A stretch of DNA of 64,000 nt. Origin: JAJAZB01 sp965249815. Its GTDB lineage: Bacteria > Bacteroidota > Bacteroidia > Cytophagales > Spirosomataceae. Within the stretch, counting starts at the first letter, position 1. Every line of letters starts with the position of its first letter. The stretch covers positions 2,852,001 through 2,916,000 of the forward strand of contig CBDFMV010000003.1 in the NCBI GenBank assembly GCA_965249815.1, written 5' to 3'. Position numbers and translations under genes: made by a program. The notes beneath the pieces are model-generated. The model ran no database searches, was not told the DNA's origin, and saw only the letters and a list, made by a program, of their open reading frames with translations. Shown here piece after piece: positions 6,414 to 14,833 of this stretch.

Positions 6414-9156
6414 GTTCGCGTACCACCCTAAACCCAACGTGCGCCGGGTTGGTTTTGGGGCGCTCGGCGGCGGAATCGGCCAGGTCGTAGGCGCTGAAGC
6501 CGTAGGTGCCGGGTGTGGCGTCGTCTTTCGTGTACCACTCGGCCACGTTGCCGCCGAGGTCGTACAGGTCGGCGTCGCCGACTTTGGTCGGAGCAAACGA
6601 GCCAACGGGTTTGAGCAGCGTGCTTTTGGCTTCGTGCAATTTTTCCTGCAAAACGGGCACTTCGTCGAGCGTGAGCGCGTAGCCTGCCCAATAATTCAGC
6701 GTGTTTTCTTTCGCCGCCACGGCTTTGGCTTTTTCGTGGAGCATTTTCGCCTCGCGGGCGTTGGGCAGGCGGTATTGCTGGCCGGTTTTCTCGGAAAGCC
6801 AGCGGCAGTAGGCCTGGGCCTGCTCGTACGAAACGCCGACGGCGGGTTGGTTGGGGCCGTCTGTTCCGCTGCCTGCCGCCTCGGCCTTCGTGCCCGATTT
6901 CTGGCTGAGCAATTGGGCAACCGTCACTTCAAACCGCCCGATGGCCGTACTGTCTTTTTTCAAACGCACCACCTCCGGTGCGGTGACGCCGCCCGCCAGT
7001 TCGACGCCGAAAACGCCCGAACTGGTTTTTGCGGCCTTGTCTTTCTCCAGCAGCATCGCCAGCGGCGAATCTTTTTTGAATGCCTCGTTGAGCGTGTCTT
7101 TTTTGCCAAAAAGGTACCGGTCGAACCAGGCGATTTCTTCCTTCATTTTCCGCAACTGGTGCGTGACTTTCTGCAAGCCGTGGGGCTGGCCGGGAAACCA
7201 CAGGAACCGCACGGGGGCCTTGCCGATTTGCTGGAGCGCGCGGTAGTATTCCCAACCCTGGTCGCGGGGCACCTGGCGGTCTTCGCTGCCGTGGAAAATG
7301 ATCGTCGGCGTTTTCACCCGCTCCAGCTCGAACAGCGGCGATTTGGTGATGTAGGCTTCGTTGTAGGTTTTGCCGCCCACGTCGTCCCAGGGCGCGCCGC
7401 CGAAATAATGCTGGTCGAAGGTGACGCCAAACTGGCAGGTGCCGAAGTCGGAAGTCCAGTTGACGTCGCCCGCGCCGGGGGCGGCGACTTTGAACATATC
7501 GGGGTAGCGCACCGTGAGCATGGTCGTCAGGATGGCCCCGTTGCTCCAGCCCTGCACGCCCAGCGAATCGCGGTTCACCAGGCCTTTGCCAATCAGCGTT
7601 TCGACGCCCTTCGTGATGTCTTCCATTTCGGGGTCGTAATAGTTTCGGGCGATGGATTCCACGAAGGCCTGCCCGTGGTTGTTGGAACCGTGGTAGTTGG
7701 GCCGGAGCACGAACGCGCCTTTTTGCGCCAGAATGTTCGGGTAATACGCCCAGGATTCACTCCAGTCGTCGCCGTCGGCGGCGGATGGGCCGCCGTGAAT
7801 GCTCACCATGAGCGGGTAGGCGCGACCGGGTTGGTAGGCGGTGGGGTAGTACAAAATGCCCGTCACCTCGTCGTTGTGCCAGCCTTTCCATCGAATGATT
7901 TCCGACCGGGCGATTTTCTTTTTTCGCTGCCCGTCGTTGAGCAGGAATGCCTCGCCGGTGGAGGCCAGCGCCACGGTGCCGCGTTTAGGGTCGGTCGTCA
8001 GCTTGCCAACGTGGTACTGGAGCGGTGTGGAAGCGGTGGTGTACCCAAACAGGGCCGTGGTGTAATCGGGCGCGAACAAAATCGGCTGCACGTGTTCGGC
8101 CATTGCGGCGGGCACGGCGACGGGTTTCACCATCCAGCTTTCAGCTCCCGCTTTCTTCTCGACCAGCGCCAGCTTGTTGGTCGGGCCGTTGGCAAGCTCG
8201 ACGAGCAGGCCGTTGCCTACCCGGAGCCGCGACCCCGACAGCCCCCAGTCGTGGCCCAGCGGCACGGGCGTGCTGCGGCGGGTAGCGAGGTTGAAAAAGT
8301 GCAGCACCTGCACGCCCGCGCCGTTCCAGAGCGTGTCGCTGGTTTGGTTGGTGGTGAAGTAAAACCCGCTGTTGTCTTGAGTGAAAACAAACGCACCGGG
8401 GGCCTGCATCCCCGCCAGAATCACCGCCTGCTGGCCGGTTTTTACGTCCCAGAGCCGGATTTCGGGCCGGGGCTGGCCGTCGGCTCCGTAGTGCGGCGAG
8501 CGGGTGTGGCTGCTCACGACCCAGGCTCCGTCGCGCGAAACGGCGTAGTTGGCCATCGGAAAGCGGTTGTCGGTCAGGCGGCGGAGGTCTTTTGTTTTCA
8601 CGTTGAAAGCAAACAACCGGCTGGGTTTGAAATGCGCCGTGTCTTCAATCACCTGCACGTCGTCCTTGCGCTCTTCGGCTTCTTTTTCATACAAACTTTT
8701 GCCTTCTTCGGCTACCAGCAGCAGCGTCGAATCGTTGAGCCATTGCGGGCTGGAGGGGTTGTTGTCGAAGGTTTTCACCTCGTAAGCTTCGCCGCCCGCC
8801 GGGTTGATGGCCCAGAGTTTCTTGCCTTTTTCGCGGGCAGAGAGAAAATAAATCAGTTTGCCGTCGCGGCTAAAGAGCGGGTTGCGGTCGGAGTCGTCGC
8901 CGCGGGTGAGTTGCACGGTGACGGGCTTGCCCGCCGGGTGGCCCGCCTCTTTTTGGTCGAGGCGGGTCAGAAACAGCTTGGTCACGAAGGCGTCTTTTTC
9001 TTTGTTGGCCGCGCGCTTCATCCAGACGAGGCTTTTACCGTCGGGCGAAAAATCGAAGGCCGTGGCGCTTTCGGCGTTGACGATGTCTTCGGGTGTCCAC
9101 TGGGCGCGGGCCGTCAGGCTGGCGAGGGTCAGCAGGGCGAGGAGCAGTCGGGGCAT
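6409..9156 (-). CDS. S9 prolyl-oligopeptidase fused to an FGE/SUMF1-like domain
   Basis: Exported serine peptidase of 915 residues. A signal peptide (MPRLLLALLTLASLTARAQ) is followed by an N-terminal beta-propeller (about 25-420; ATAFDFSPDGKSLVWM) and an alpha/beta-hydrolase domain with the triad Ser538 (GWSNGA), Asp626 (GSEDRQVP) and His659 (GQPHGL). The last roughly 195 residues are a sulfatase-modifying-factor/FGE-like fold (VSYEQAQAYCRWLSEKTGQ, then YDLGGNVAEWY, ending HVGFRVVRER). True FGEs carry a copper-binding Cys pair near GFRC; the terminal GFRV here suggests a non-catalytic domain. The start at 9156 gives a clean signal peptide. Longer in-frame extension upstream is antisense to the GNAT gene and is rejected. 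Confidence 0.9.
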   Translation of the reverse strand: MPRLLLALLTLASLTARAQWTPEDIVNAESATAFDFSPDGKSLVWMKRAANKEKDAFVTKLFLTRLDQKEAGHPAGKPVTVQLTRGDDSDRNPLFSRDGKLIYFLSAREKGKKLWAINPAGGEAYEVKTFDNNPSSPQWLNDSTLLLVAEEGKSLYEKEAEERKDDVQVIEDTAHFKPSRLFAFNVKTKDLRRLTDNRFPMANYAVSRDGAWVVSSHTRSPHYGADGQPRPEIRLWDVKTGQQAVILAGMQAPGAFVFTQDNSGFYFTTNQTSDTLWNGAGVQVLHFFNLATRRSTPVPLGHDWGLSGSRLRVGNGLLVELANGPTNKLALVEKKAGAESWMVKPVAVPAAMAEHVQPILFAPDYTTALFGYTTASTPLQYHVGKLTTDPKRGTVALASTGEAFLLNDGQRKKKIARSEIIRWKGWHNDEVTGILYYPTAYQPGRAYPLMVSIHGGPSAADGDDWSESWAYYPNILAQKGAFVLRPNYHGSNNHGQAFVESIARNYYDPEMEDITKGVETLIGKGLVNRDSLGVQGWSNGAILTTMLTVRYPDMFKVAAPGAGDVNWTSDFGTCQFGVTFDQHYFGGAPWDDVGGKTYNEAYITKSPLFELERVKTPTIIFHGSEDRQVPRDQGWEYYRALQQIGKAPVRFLWFPGQPHGLQKVTHQLRKMKEEIAWFDRYLFGKKDTLNEAFKKDSPLAMLLEKDKAAKTSSGVFGVELAGGVTAPEVVRLKKDSTAIGRFEVTVAQLLSQKSGTKAEAAGSGTDGPNQPAVGVSYEQAQAYCRWLSEKTGQQYRLPNAREAKMLHEKAKAVAAKENTLNYWAGYALTLDEVPVLQEKLHEAKSTLLKPVGSFAPTKVGDADLYDLGGNVAEWYTKDDATPGTYGFSAYDLADSAAERPKTNPAHVGFRVVRER

Positions 9157-9294
9157 GGGTGGGAAAGTGGGATGAAGTTCGGTTGATGGGGCAAGATACG
9201 AAGTACGGACGAATGGAGCGTGGGAGGGGCCGCCACAGGGAATTGAGAATTTTTGCTTGCTTGCGCTCAAAAGCACCTTTCTCGCTTCTTTTCG

Positions 9295-10149
9295 ATGACC
9301 CCCACCTACCACATCCGCCCCATGACCCAACCCGAAGTACACCGCCTGGCTGTGGAATGGGCCGCCGCCGAAGGCTGGAACCCCGGACTGCACGACGCCG
9401 ACGCCTTTTTCGCCACCGACCCGGCGGGGTTTCTCGTGGGCGAACTCGGGGACGAACCCATCGGGTGCATTTCGGCGGTGAGCTACGGCGGGGCGTTTGG
9501 CTTTATCGGATTTTATATCGTGCAACCCGCCTTTCGCGGGCAGGGCTACGGCATCCTGCTTTGGCAGAAAGCCCTCGAAAAACTCGCCGGGCAGCCCGTT
9601 GGCCTCGACGGCGTTTTTGCCCAGCAGGCCAATTACGCCCGCGCCGGGTTTGTTTTCGCGTACTCCAACCTGCGTTTTGAATTCAGCGGGGAAAAACCGA
9701 CGGTGCTGCCCGCCGAAAACGTCGTTCCGCTCGCTTCGGTGCCGCTGCCCGACCTGCTGGCCTACGACCTCGGTTGTTTCCCCACGGAGCGGCCCGCGTT
9801 TCTGCAAGCCTGGCTGCGCCTGCCCGAAAGCCACGGCTGGGCGGTGGTTGAAAACGGTCGGCTGCGCGGCTACGGCGTCATCCGGCGTTGCCGGGTGGGG
9901 TACAAAATCGGTCCGCTCTTCGCCGACGACCTCGCCGTGGCCCGCACGCTGTGGCGCAGGCTGGTTGCCGGTACGGCCCCCGGCGAACGGGTGTACCTCG
10001 ATGTTCCCGAAATCAACGCGCCGGGCCTGCGCCTGACCGAAGAACTGGGCATGAAAAAAGTCTTCGGCACCGCGCGGATGTACCTCGGCCCGGCCCCGGC
10101 CTTCGACGTTGATCGGGTGTTCGGCGTGACGAGTTTTGAGTTGGGGTAA
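9295..10149 (+). CDS. GNAT acetyltransferase with two domains (YitH-like)
   Basis: Cytoplasmic acyl-CoA-dependent N-acetyltransferase of 284 residues; substrate unknown. Residues about 3-135 form a GNAT domain with the acetyl-CoA loop QPAFRGQGYGILLW. Residues about 150-284 form a second GNAT-like domain (GYGVIRRCRVGYKIGPLFAD, Acetyltransf_18 type), giving the layout known from B. subtilis YitH. The ATG at 9295 begins MTPTYHIRPM, directly at the first GNAT strand; an earlier in-frame start would add 14 residues with no match. It is transcribed alone, divergent from the peptidase on the left and convergent with the membrane protein on the right. Confidence 0.88.
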   Translation: MTPTYHIRPMTQPEVHRLAVEWAAAEGWNPGLHDADAFFATDPAGFLVGELGDEPIGCISAVSYGGAFGFIGFYIVQPAFRGQGYGILLWQKALEKLAGQPVGLDGVFAQQANYARAGFVFAYSNLRFEFSGEKPTVLPAENVVPLASVPLPDLLAYDLGCFPTERPAFLQAWLRLPESHGWAVVENGRLRGYGVIRRCRVGYKIGPLFADDLAVARTLWRRLVAGTAPGERVYLDVPEINAPGLRLTEELGMKKVFGTARMYLGPAPAFDVDRVFGVTSFELG

Positions 10150-10163
10150 AAACCGCCGCCCCG

Positions 10164-11324
10164 TTATTGCCCCAGCATCAGCAGTTTGAGCGGCAACGGC
10201 ACCGTCCAGTAAAACGCGGGGGCCACGTACTTGCACGTCGGGATGAATATCGTCAGCGCCACCAGCGCGAAGGCGGTTTTTCGGAGAAACCCCCCGCGTT
10301 CGCTCCGGGCCAGCACCGCCGCGCCCCACACGATGGCCGGAAACACGTAGGCCAAACTGCGCGTGATGTCGAGCACCGACAGCGACACGAGCGCCTGCGC
10401 GCCGAGGGCCGCCAGCATCAAAAGCGCAAACACAACCTGTCTTTGCGCCAGAATCTGCCGGAAACCCGCCAGGAAGTACAGCCAGTACACCTCGAACGTG
10501 AGCACCACGGCCAGCACGGCAAACAGCAGGTTGCCCCGGACGACGGCCAGCCCCGCGTCGGCCTCGCCGCCAAGCGGCACCGTCAGGCCAAACCACCGGC
10601 CCAGTTCCCACCGCAGGCTTAGGTACCCGAGCAGGCTCAGCACGAAGGCGGCGTTGAGGGCATCCACGCGCAGCAGCGCCCGCAGGGAAGTTTCGCCGCG
10701 CTGCCAGCGGTGCCAGAGCAGCACCAGTGCCGCCGCCACCACGCCGCGCTCGTCGGTCCAGTACGCCCCCTGAATCACCAGAAACGCCAGCCACGGGTTC
10801 CGCAGGAACAAGGCCCAGGTGATGAAAAAATACGCCGTGCCGTCGAACAGGCCGTACACTTCGTAGAAAAAGGATTTCCCCACGTACACGAACGCCAGCC
10901 CGAACGTGAACAGCGCCGCAAACACGGCGTCGCGGCTGACGCGCGCCAGCAGCCGGGCGATGAGGTAGAAAAAAAGGCCCCCGAACAAATGCTGGAGGGC
11001 ATACAAAAACGCCAGCCGTGCGTTGGGACTCGCAAACGGAGCCAGTTTCCCCAGCAGCGGCGGCAGCAATCGAAACGCAATCTTGGCTTCGTGGCTGCGG
11101 GCGGCGTGCAGTTGCGGCGTAAACGGGTGGTCGATTTGCCGCGAAAGGGCTTCCCAAAACGGCTCGGTCGGCCCGGCGAAGCGGTGGTAACTCGGAAACC
11201 CCGTCAGCAGCGACACCGCCACGCACACCACCGCCAGGCGCGCGGGCCAGTGGGGATTTTGGCAAAACCGCTCGGCAAACGCCACCGTCCGCTGGTAAGC
11301 GCGGCGAAGAAACTGTTCAGTCAT
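10164..11324 (-). CDS. Polytopic membrane protein, unknown function
   Basis: Integral membrane protein of 386 residues with about nine hydrophobic segments. Motifs such as FPSYHRFAGPTEPFWEAL and YGLFDGTAYFFITWALFL are visible but not diagnostic. Acidic residues in the first extracytoplasmic loop and the large multi-TM body resemble GT-C glycosyltransferases, but no catalytic signature can be confirmed. It lies in the same direction as a GT87-like gene 250 bp upstream, with a long inverted repeat between them. The start at 11324 (MTEQFLRRAYQ) is preferred over an ATG nine codons upstream. Confidence 0.6.
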   Translation of the reverse strand: MTEQFLRRAYQRTVAFAERFCQNPHWPARLAVVCVAVSLLTGFPSYHRFAGPTEPFWEALSRQIDHPFTPQLHAARSHEAKIAFRLLPPLLGKLAPFASPNARLAFLYALQHLFGGLFFYLIARLLARVSRDAVFAALFTFGLAFVYVGKSFFYEVYGLFDGTAYFFITWALFLRNPWLAFLVIQGAYWTDERGVVAAALVLLWHRWQRGETSLRALLRVDALNAAFVLSLLGYLSLRWELGRWFGLTVPLGGEADAGLAVVRGNLLFAVLAVVLTFEVYWLYFLAGFRQILAQRQVVFALLMLAALGAQALVSLSVLDITRSLAYVFPAIVWGAAVLARSERGGFLRKTAFALVALTIFIPTCKYVAPAFYWTVPLPLKLLMLGQ

Positions 11325-11365
11325 CAACGATAAAGGCTGTGAAACAAGCAAGTTTTGAAACGCCC

Positions 11366-11519
11366 AACCACCCCCCCAGCCGCACCTCCCATCGCACCCC
11401 CTCCTTCAAAAGGAGGGGACTATAAAGCCCACTGCTCCGTTTTGTCGCCGAAAGATGCCATTCAGAATCCCCTCCTTCAAAAGGAGGGGGTGCGTGGGAG
11501 GTGCGGCTGGGGGGTGGTT
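11366..11519. repeat. Long inverted repeat with CCCCTCCTT/AAGGAGGGG cores
   Basis: A left arm of about 53 nt (11366-11418) and a right arm of about 52 nt (11468-11519) are imperfect reverse complements around a 49-nt centre. Each arm itself contains a small hairpin, CCCCTCCTTC AAAAGGAGGGG. Ends read AACCACCCCCC and GGGGGGTGGTT. The size and symmetry look like a MITE or a REP pair without an encoded protein. It fills the gap between two minus-strand membrane-protein genes. Confidence 0.85.
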
Positions 11520-11575
11520 CAGGGGTGGTCGAGAAAATCTGGCCACCCAACCTGATTCAGCCGTTTAAACCACCA

Positions 11576-12850
11576 TTACGAAGCAACAACCCGCTCCCGC
11601 TCCGGCAAAGCCCGCAGCAGGCGCACCGTCCGACGGATGTAGTACAGCACGCACACCACCACCACGACCTCGAAGGCGTACTCCACGGTGTAGCTGACGT
11701 TGGCAAAAATCGCCCCCGGCGACCGGTACAGCGGCCGATCCTGCCGCCACCACAGCGACGGATGCACCGCGCAGGCGAAGTTGAAAACCAGCAGCCACAC
11801 GCCCTCGCGCCAGTCGTCGGTGTCGATGACGACGAACACCAGCGGTAGCAAAAAAATAAAAATATAGTTGGCGTACGCGCTTTGCTGGATGATCATCATC
11901 GTGGCGTAAATCGCCACGAACGCCAGCGCGTACGCCCTGCGCGGGTTTTGCCGGGCCTGAGCCAGCCAAATGAGCCAGCACCCGCCCAGCGTGGTCACCA
12001 GCAGCCCGACCCAGTTCCAGAACGGTTGCCCCAGCCCGAGGTGGTCGAAGGTGAGCGGACTGAGCGTGGCCACAAGGTTGGGCGTGCGGATGGTTTCCGA
12101 TTCGTAGGCCGGTTGGGTGTAAAACTTCAGGCCGGTCGTGGCGTAAAGCACCGCGAACACCACCGCGCCCGCCGCGCCGCCCGCCAGCGCGTAGAGCCAC
12201 TTCCGGCGCATGGCAAAAAAGAACGGGATCATCCAGAGCACAAACACGGCCTTGCTCAGCAGAAAACCCAGCGTGAGCACGAGCGCCGTCAGGGCCTCGT
12301 TGCGGGTACGCTGGTACACCACCAGCCCGGTCAGGGTGAAAAGCCACAGCCAGATGTCGTCCTGCCCGCAAATCAGCCCGTACATCACCGACCCGGCCAG
12401 GGTCAGGTACAGCAGCACGTTGAAGCGCACGTCCACGGGTTTGAGTTCTTTCCCGAAAAAGCGCGTCGTGGTCACCAGTGCGAGGCCTTCCATCAGCACC
12501 ATAAACAGCACCAGGGCCTTTTTGCTGTACCAGAGCCAGAAAATGGCCCCGACGAAATACGGGAAAAACGGCCCGTACGGGTTATGAAAATCGCGGTACA
12601 CAAACCCGCCGTGAAAGGCCGGATTCACCACGTTGAAGTAATAATCGGTATCGGAGCGCGGCTCGATGCCCAGCATCACAAACAGCAGCAGGAACGGCAA
12701 AATCCGCAGCCCCAGCCAGGCCAGCACCACGAAGCGGTTGGTCGAAACGGGCAGAAGGAGTGCCCTGAGGCGGGCGCGCTGGTAAAGCAGCAGTCCCGAC
12801 AACCCCGTCAGGCCCAGCGAAACCGCCAGTTTCAGAAGAATGATTTGCAT
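11576..12850 (-). CDS. GT-C glycosyltransferase, GT87/DUF2029-like
   Basis: Membrane protein of 424 residues with about ten transmembrane segments. The first outer loop carries an acidic motif (EPRSDTDYYFNVV) followed by YRDFHNPYGPFFPYF; a later loop has ICGQDDIWLWLF. These features are typical of polyprenyl-phosphate-sugar dependent mannosyltransferases (GT87/GT-C): catalytic Asp in the first loop and an aromatic P/F/Y-rich second loop. Substrate and acceptor are unknown. The start at 12850 (MQIILLKLAV) begins at the first membrane helix; a 48-residue in-frame extension lacks membrane character and overlaps the predicted promoter. Confidence 0.75.
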   Translation of the reverse strand: MQIILLKLAVSLGLTGLSGLLLYQRARLRALLLPVSTNRFVVLAWLGLRILPFLLLFVMLGIEPRSDTDYYFNVVNPAFHGGFVYRDFHNPYGPFFPYFVGAIFWLWYSKKALVLFMVLMEGLALVTTTRFFGKELKPVDVRFNVLLYLTLAGSVMYGLICGQDDIWLWLFTLTGLVVYQRTRNEALTALVLTLGFLLSKAVFVLWMIPFFFAMRRKWLYALAGGAAGAVVFAVLYATTGLKFYTQPAYESETIRTPNLVATLSPLTFDHLGLGQPFWNWVGLLVTTLGGCWLIWLAQARQNPRRAYALAFVAIYATMMIIQQSAYANYIFIFLLPLVFVVIDTDDWREGVWLLVFNFACAVHPSLWWRQDRPLYRSPGAIFANVSYTVEYAFEVVVVVCVLYYIRRTVRLLRALPERERVVAS

Positions 12851-12905
12851 GGTTGGGTGGAACGGGCGGCGGTACTCGCCACGCCGTTCCCGAACGATGT
12901 TTCCG

Positions 12906-12913
12906 CAAAAGTA
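12906..12913 (-). promoter_or_regulatory. Possible -7 box before the GT87-like gene
   Basis: CAAAAGTA on the plus strand reads TACTTTTG on the minus strand, an exact TAnnTTTG match 56 nt before the ATG. No TTG is found at the usual distance, so the assignment rests on one element. Confidence 0.4.
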
Positions 12914-12936
12914 GTCAGGAAACGGGTGCCGTGGCG

Positions 12937-14823
12937 CTATTCCTTTTTCACCAGCACCACCTGCATCCGGTCGGCTTTCGCGATTTTTCGGCAAAAGTCT
13001 GCGAATTCGACGTAGTCGGCGGGCGGGTGGGTAGCGCGTTGCATTTCCATCCGGCGGATGTAGGTCAGGGTGCCGTCGGCCACGCGGATGGTGGCTTCGT
13101 ACCGGCCAAACTTCGATTGGAGCAGAACCGGCTCCGGCTGAAATTCCACGGCCATTCCCGTCGGCAGGCGGTAGCTAACCGTGTCGGCGTCCACGAAACT
13201 CATCGGGGTTACAAAATCCGTCTGGCGGGGCGCGGTCGGGGGAAGGGTCGTCCAGGTTGTCAGCAGGTTGGGGGCCAAAAACAGGCGCGCCCCGCTGCGG
13301 GCGGCACACTTCCGCACGGTGAGCGCCAGGATTTCGGTTAGGGCAGGCCCGCCCTGCGGATCGGGGACGAACGCGAACGCGGTCAGGTCGAAACTGGGCA
13401 CCCGGATTTGTTTGTACAACCACTCGCGCTGGTCGTCGGGGTTGAGCTGGCTGCGCACGGCGCGGCGGTCGTCGTGTTGCAGGCCGGTGTAACGGGTGCG
13501 CACCTCGGCGGTGGCGTCGCCGTCGGGCGTGAGCAGCACTGCGATGCGGCGAAACTGGCCGTTTTCCACCGCCGCGTAGCGCGGGGTACACACGAGCTGG
13601 CCGCCGTCGGGCGTCACCAGCAGGGCGTGGCGGTTGCCGGTGAAACCACCCGCGTACCCGGCGGGGTTGTCCTGGCTGGTGCATTCGAGCCAGAGCGTGT
13701 CTTTGGTCAGCGGCACACAGAGCACAACGTGATTGAACTGGTTCGCGGGAAAATCAGTCAGGACGTTCGGCTCGGACTCCCCGGCCCGAATCAGCGCGCA
13801 GTACGAAGAAATACCCACGCTTTTCAGCAGCGCCTGGGTATAATTGGAAAGCGCCTTGCAGTCGCCATAACCCGTTTCGGCCACGGTGCTGGCCGGGAAC
13901 GTCTGCCAGCCGCCCAGCCCCAGTTGAATGCTGATGTAGCGAGTGTTTTGCTGCAAAAACTCGTACACCTTCCGCACCTTCGCGGCCGGGTCGGAAAGGC
14001 CTGCCGTGAGGCGCTGCACCCGTTGGCGCAGGGGTTCGGGCAGGGCATCCCGGTCTTTGTTGAGGGCGTAGAAAAACAGCCCGAGGTCACGCCAGGAGGT
14101 CAGGTCGCCCCGGTAGCCCTCCACCACAAACTGGCTGGGGGCCGACAACACGCCCGGTCCCTGACTGACCCGCGCCGGTGTGAGCGATTCGGCCTCGCGG
14201 GCAGGCAGGGAGCCGACCTGCCAGGTGTAGTTCGTGCCCGCCGCCGAACTATCGACGCGGGCGGGGGCGACGCCGTTGAATTCGCGGTAACGGAGCCGCA
14301 GCCCGGTGGGCATTTGCACCGTCAGGCGGGCCGTTTCGAGGCTGTGACTGCCCTGGTGCGGAAACCATTCCGGGTAATTGAGCAGGTTGGTGGTGGTGAG
14401 CTGGCAGTTGAATTCAACCGTGAACGGGTAGTTGGCGTATTTGAATTCGCCCACTTTCGCGCGGTCGTCGTCGAACAGCGACCCCGACGACACGGCGCTC
14501 ACATCCTGGACGTCGGCCTTTTTGAGCCGCTTCACTTCCTTGCCGTTCTCGTCGTACAGGTGGCCTTCAAACTCGCTGATTTTATTGTGTTTGTCGTAAA
14601 AAACCACCATCGCCGCCGCGTTCTGCCCCTGGGCATCGAGCACGGTTACGATTAGGTGCTCGCGTTTGGTGGCCTCGCCGGGGTTCTTCACCGAAAACGT
14701 GGTTTCGTGTCGCCGCACCACGGCGTGGGCGTTGGTACGCAACGCCTCGGGGATGGCGCTGACGGCGAATTCGGGCTTGTCGTCGGCGAAAAGCAGGTGG
14801 GCGGTCAGGAGAAGCAAGTTCAT
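12937..14823 (-). CDS. DUF3857/transglutaminase-like protein, copy A (catalytic residues intact)
   Basis: Exported protein of 628 residues; function of the family unknown. The signal peptide is short (MNLLLLTAHLLFA). DUF3857 covers about 30-230 (beta-rich, YDENGKEVKRLKKADVQDV) and a transglutaminase-like domain about 270-390 with GYGDCKALSNY (Cys322), FNHVVLC (His365) and WLECTSQD (acidic third position, Asp385 or the preceding Glu). It is the most downstream of four consecutive family members and the most divergent; it alone keeps both Cys and His. The gap to the upstream copy is only 10 bp, so one operon is likely. Confidence 0.85.
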   Translation of the reverse strand: MNLLLLTAHLLFADDKPEFAVSAIPEALRTNAHAVVRRHETTFSVKNPGEATKREHLIVTVLDAQGQNAAAMVVFYDKHNKISEFEGHLYDENGKEVKRLKKADVQDVSAVSSGSLFDDDRAKVGEFKYANYPFTVEFNCQLTTTNLLNYPEWFPHQGSHSLETARLTVQMPTGLRLRYREFNGVAPARVDSSAAGTNYTWQVGSLPAREAESLTPARVSQGPGVLSAPSQFVVEGYRGDLTSWRDLGLFFYALNKDRDALPEPLRQRVQRLTAGLSDPAAKVRKVYEFLQQNTRYISIQLGLGGWQTFPASTVAETGYGDCKALSNYTQALLKSVGISSYCALIRAGESEPNVLTDFPANQFNHVVLCVPLTKDTLWLECTSQDNPAGYAGGFTGNRHALLVTPDGGQLVCTPRYAAVENGQFRRIAVLLTPDGDATAEVRTRYTGLQHDDRRAVRSQLNPDDQREWLYKQIRVPSFDLTAFAFVPDPQGGPALTEILALTVRKCAARSGARLFLAPNLLTTWTTLPPTAPRQTDFVTPMSFVDADTVSYRLPTGMAVEFQPEPVLLQSKFGRYEATIRVADGTLTYIRRMEMQRATHPPADYVEFADFCRKIAKADRMQVVLVKKE

Positions 14824-14833
14824 GGGTGGGCGT

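Noticed and set aside
6355..9186. A 943-codon plus-strand frame opposite the S9-FGE peptidase
   Set aside because: It is a mirror of the real gene with a low-complexity Val/Gly/Arg composition and no domain.
6409..11265. A single open frame of about 1600 codons on the minus strand
   Set aside because: Only 6409-9156 encodes a recognisable protein with its own signal peptide. The rest is antisense to the GNAT gene and out of frame with the membrane-protein gene; high GC keeps shadow frames open.
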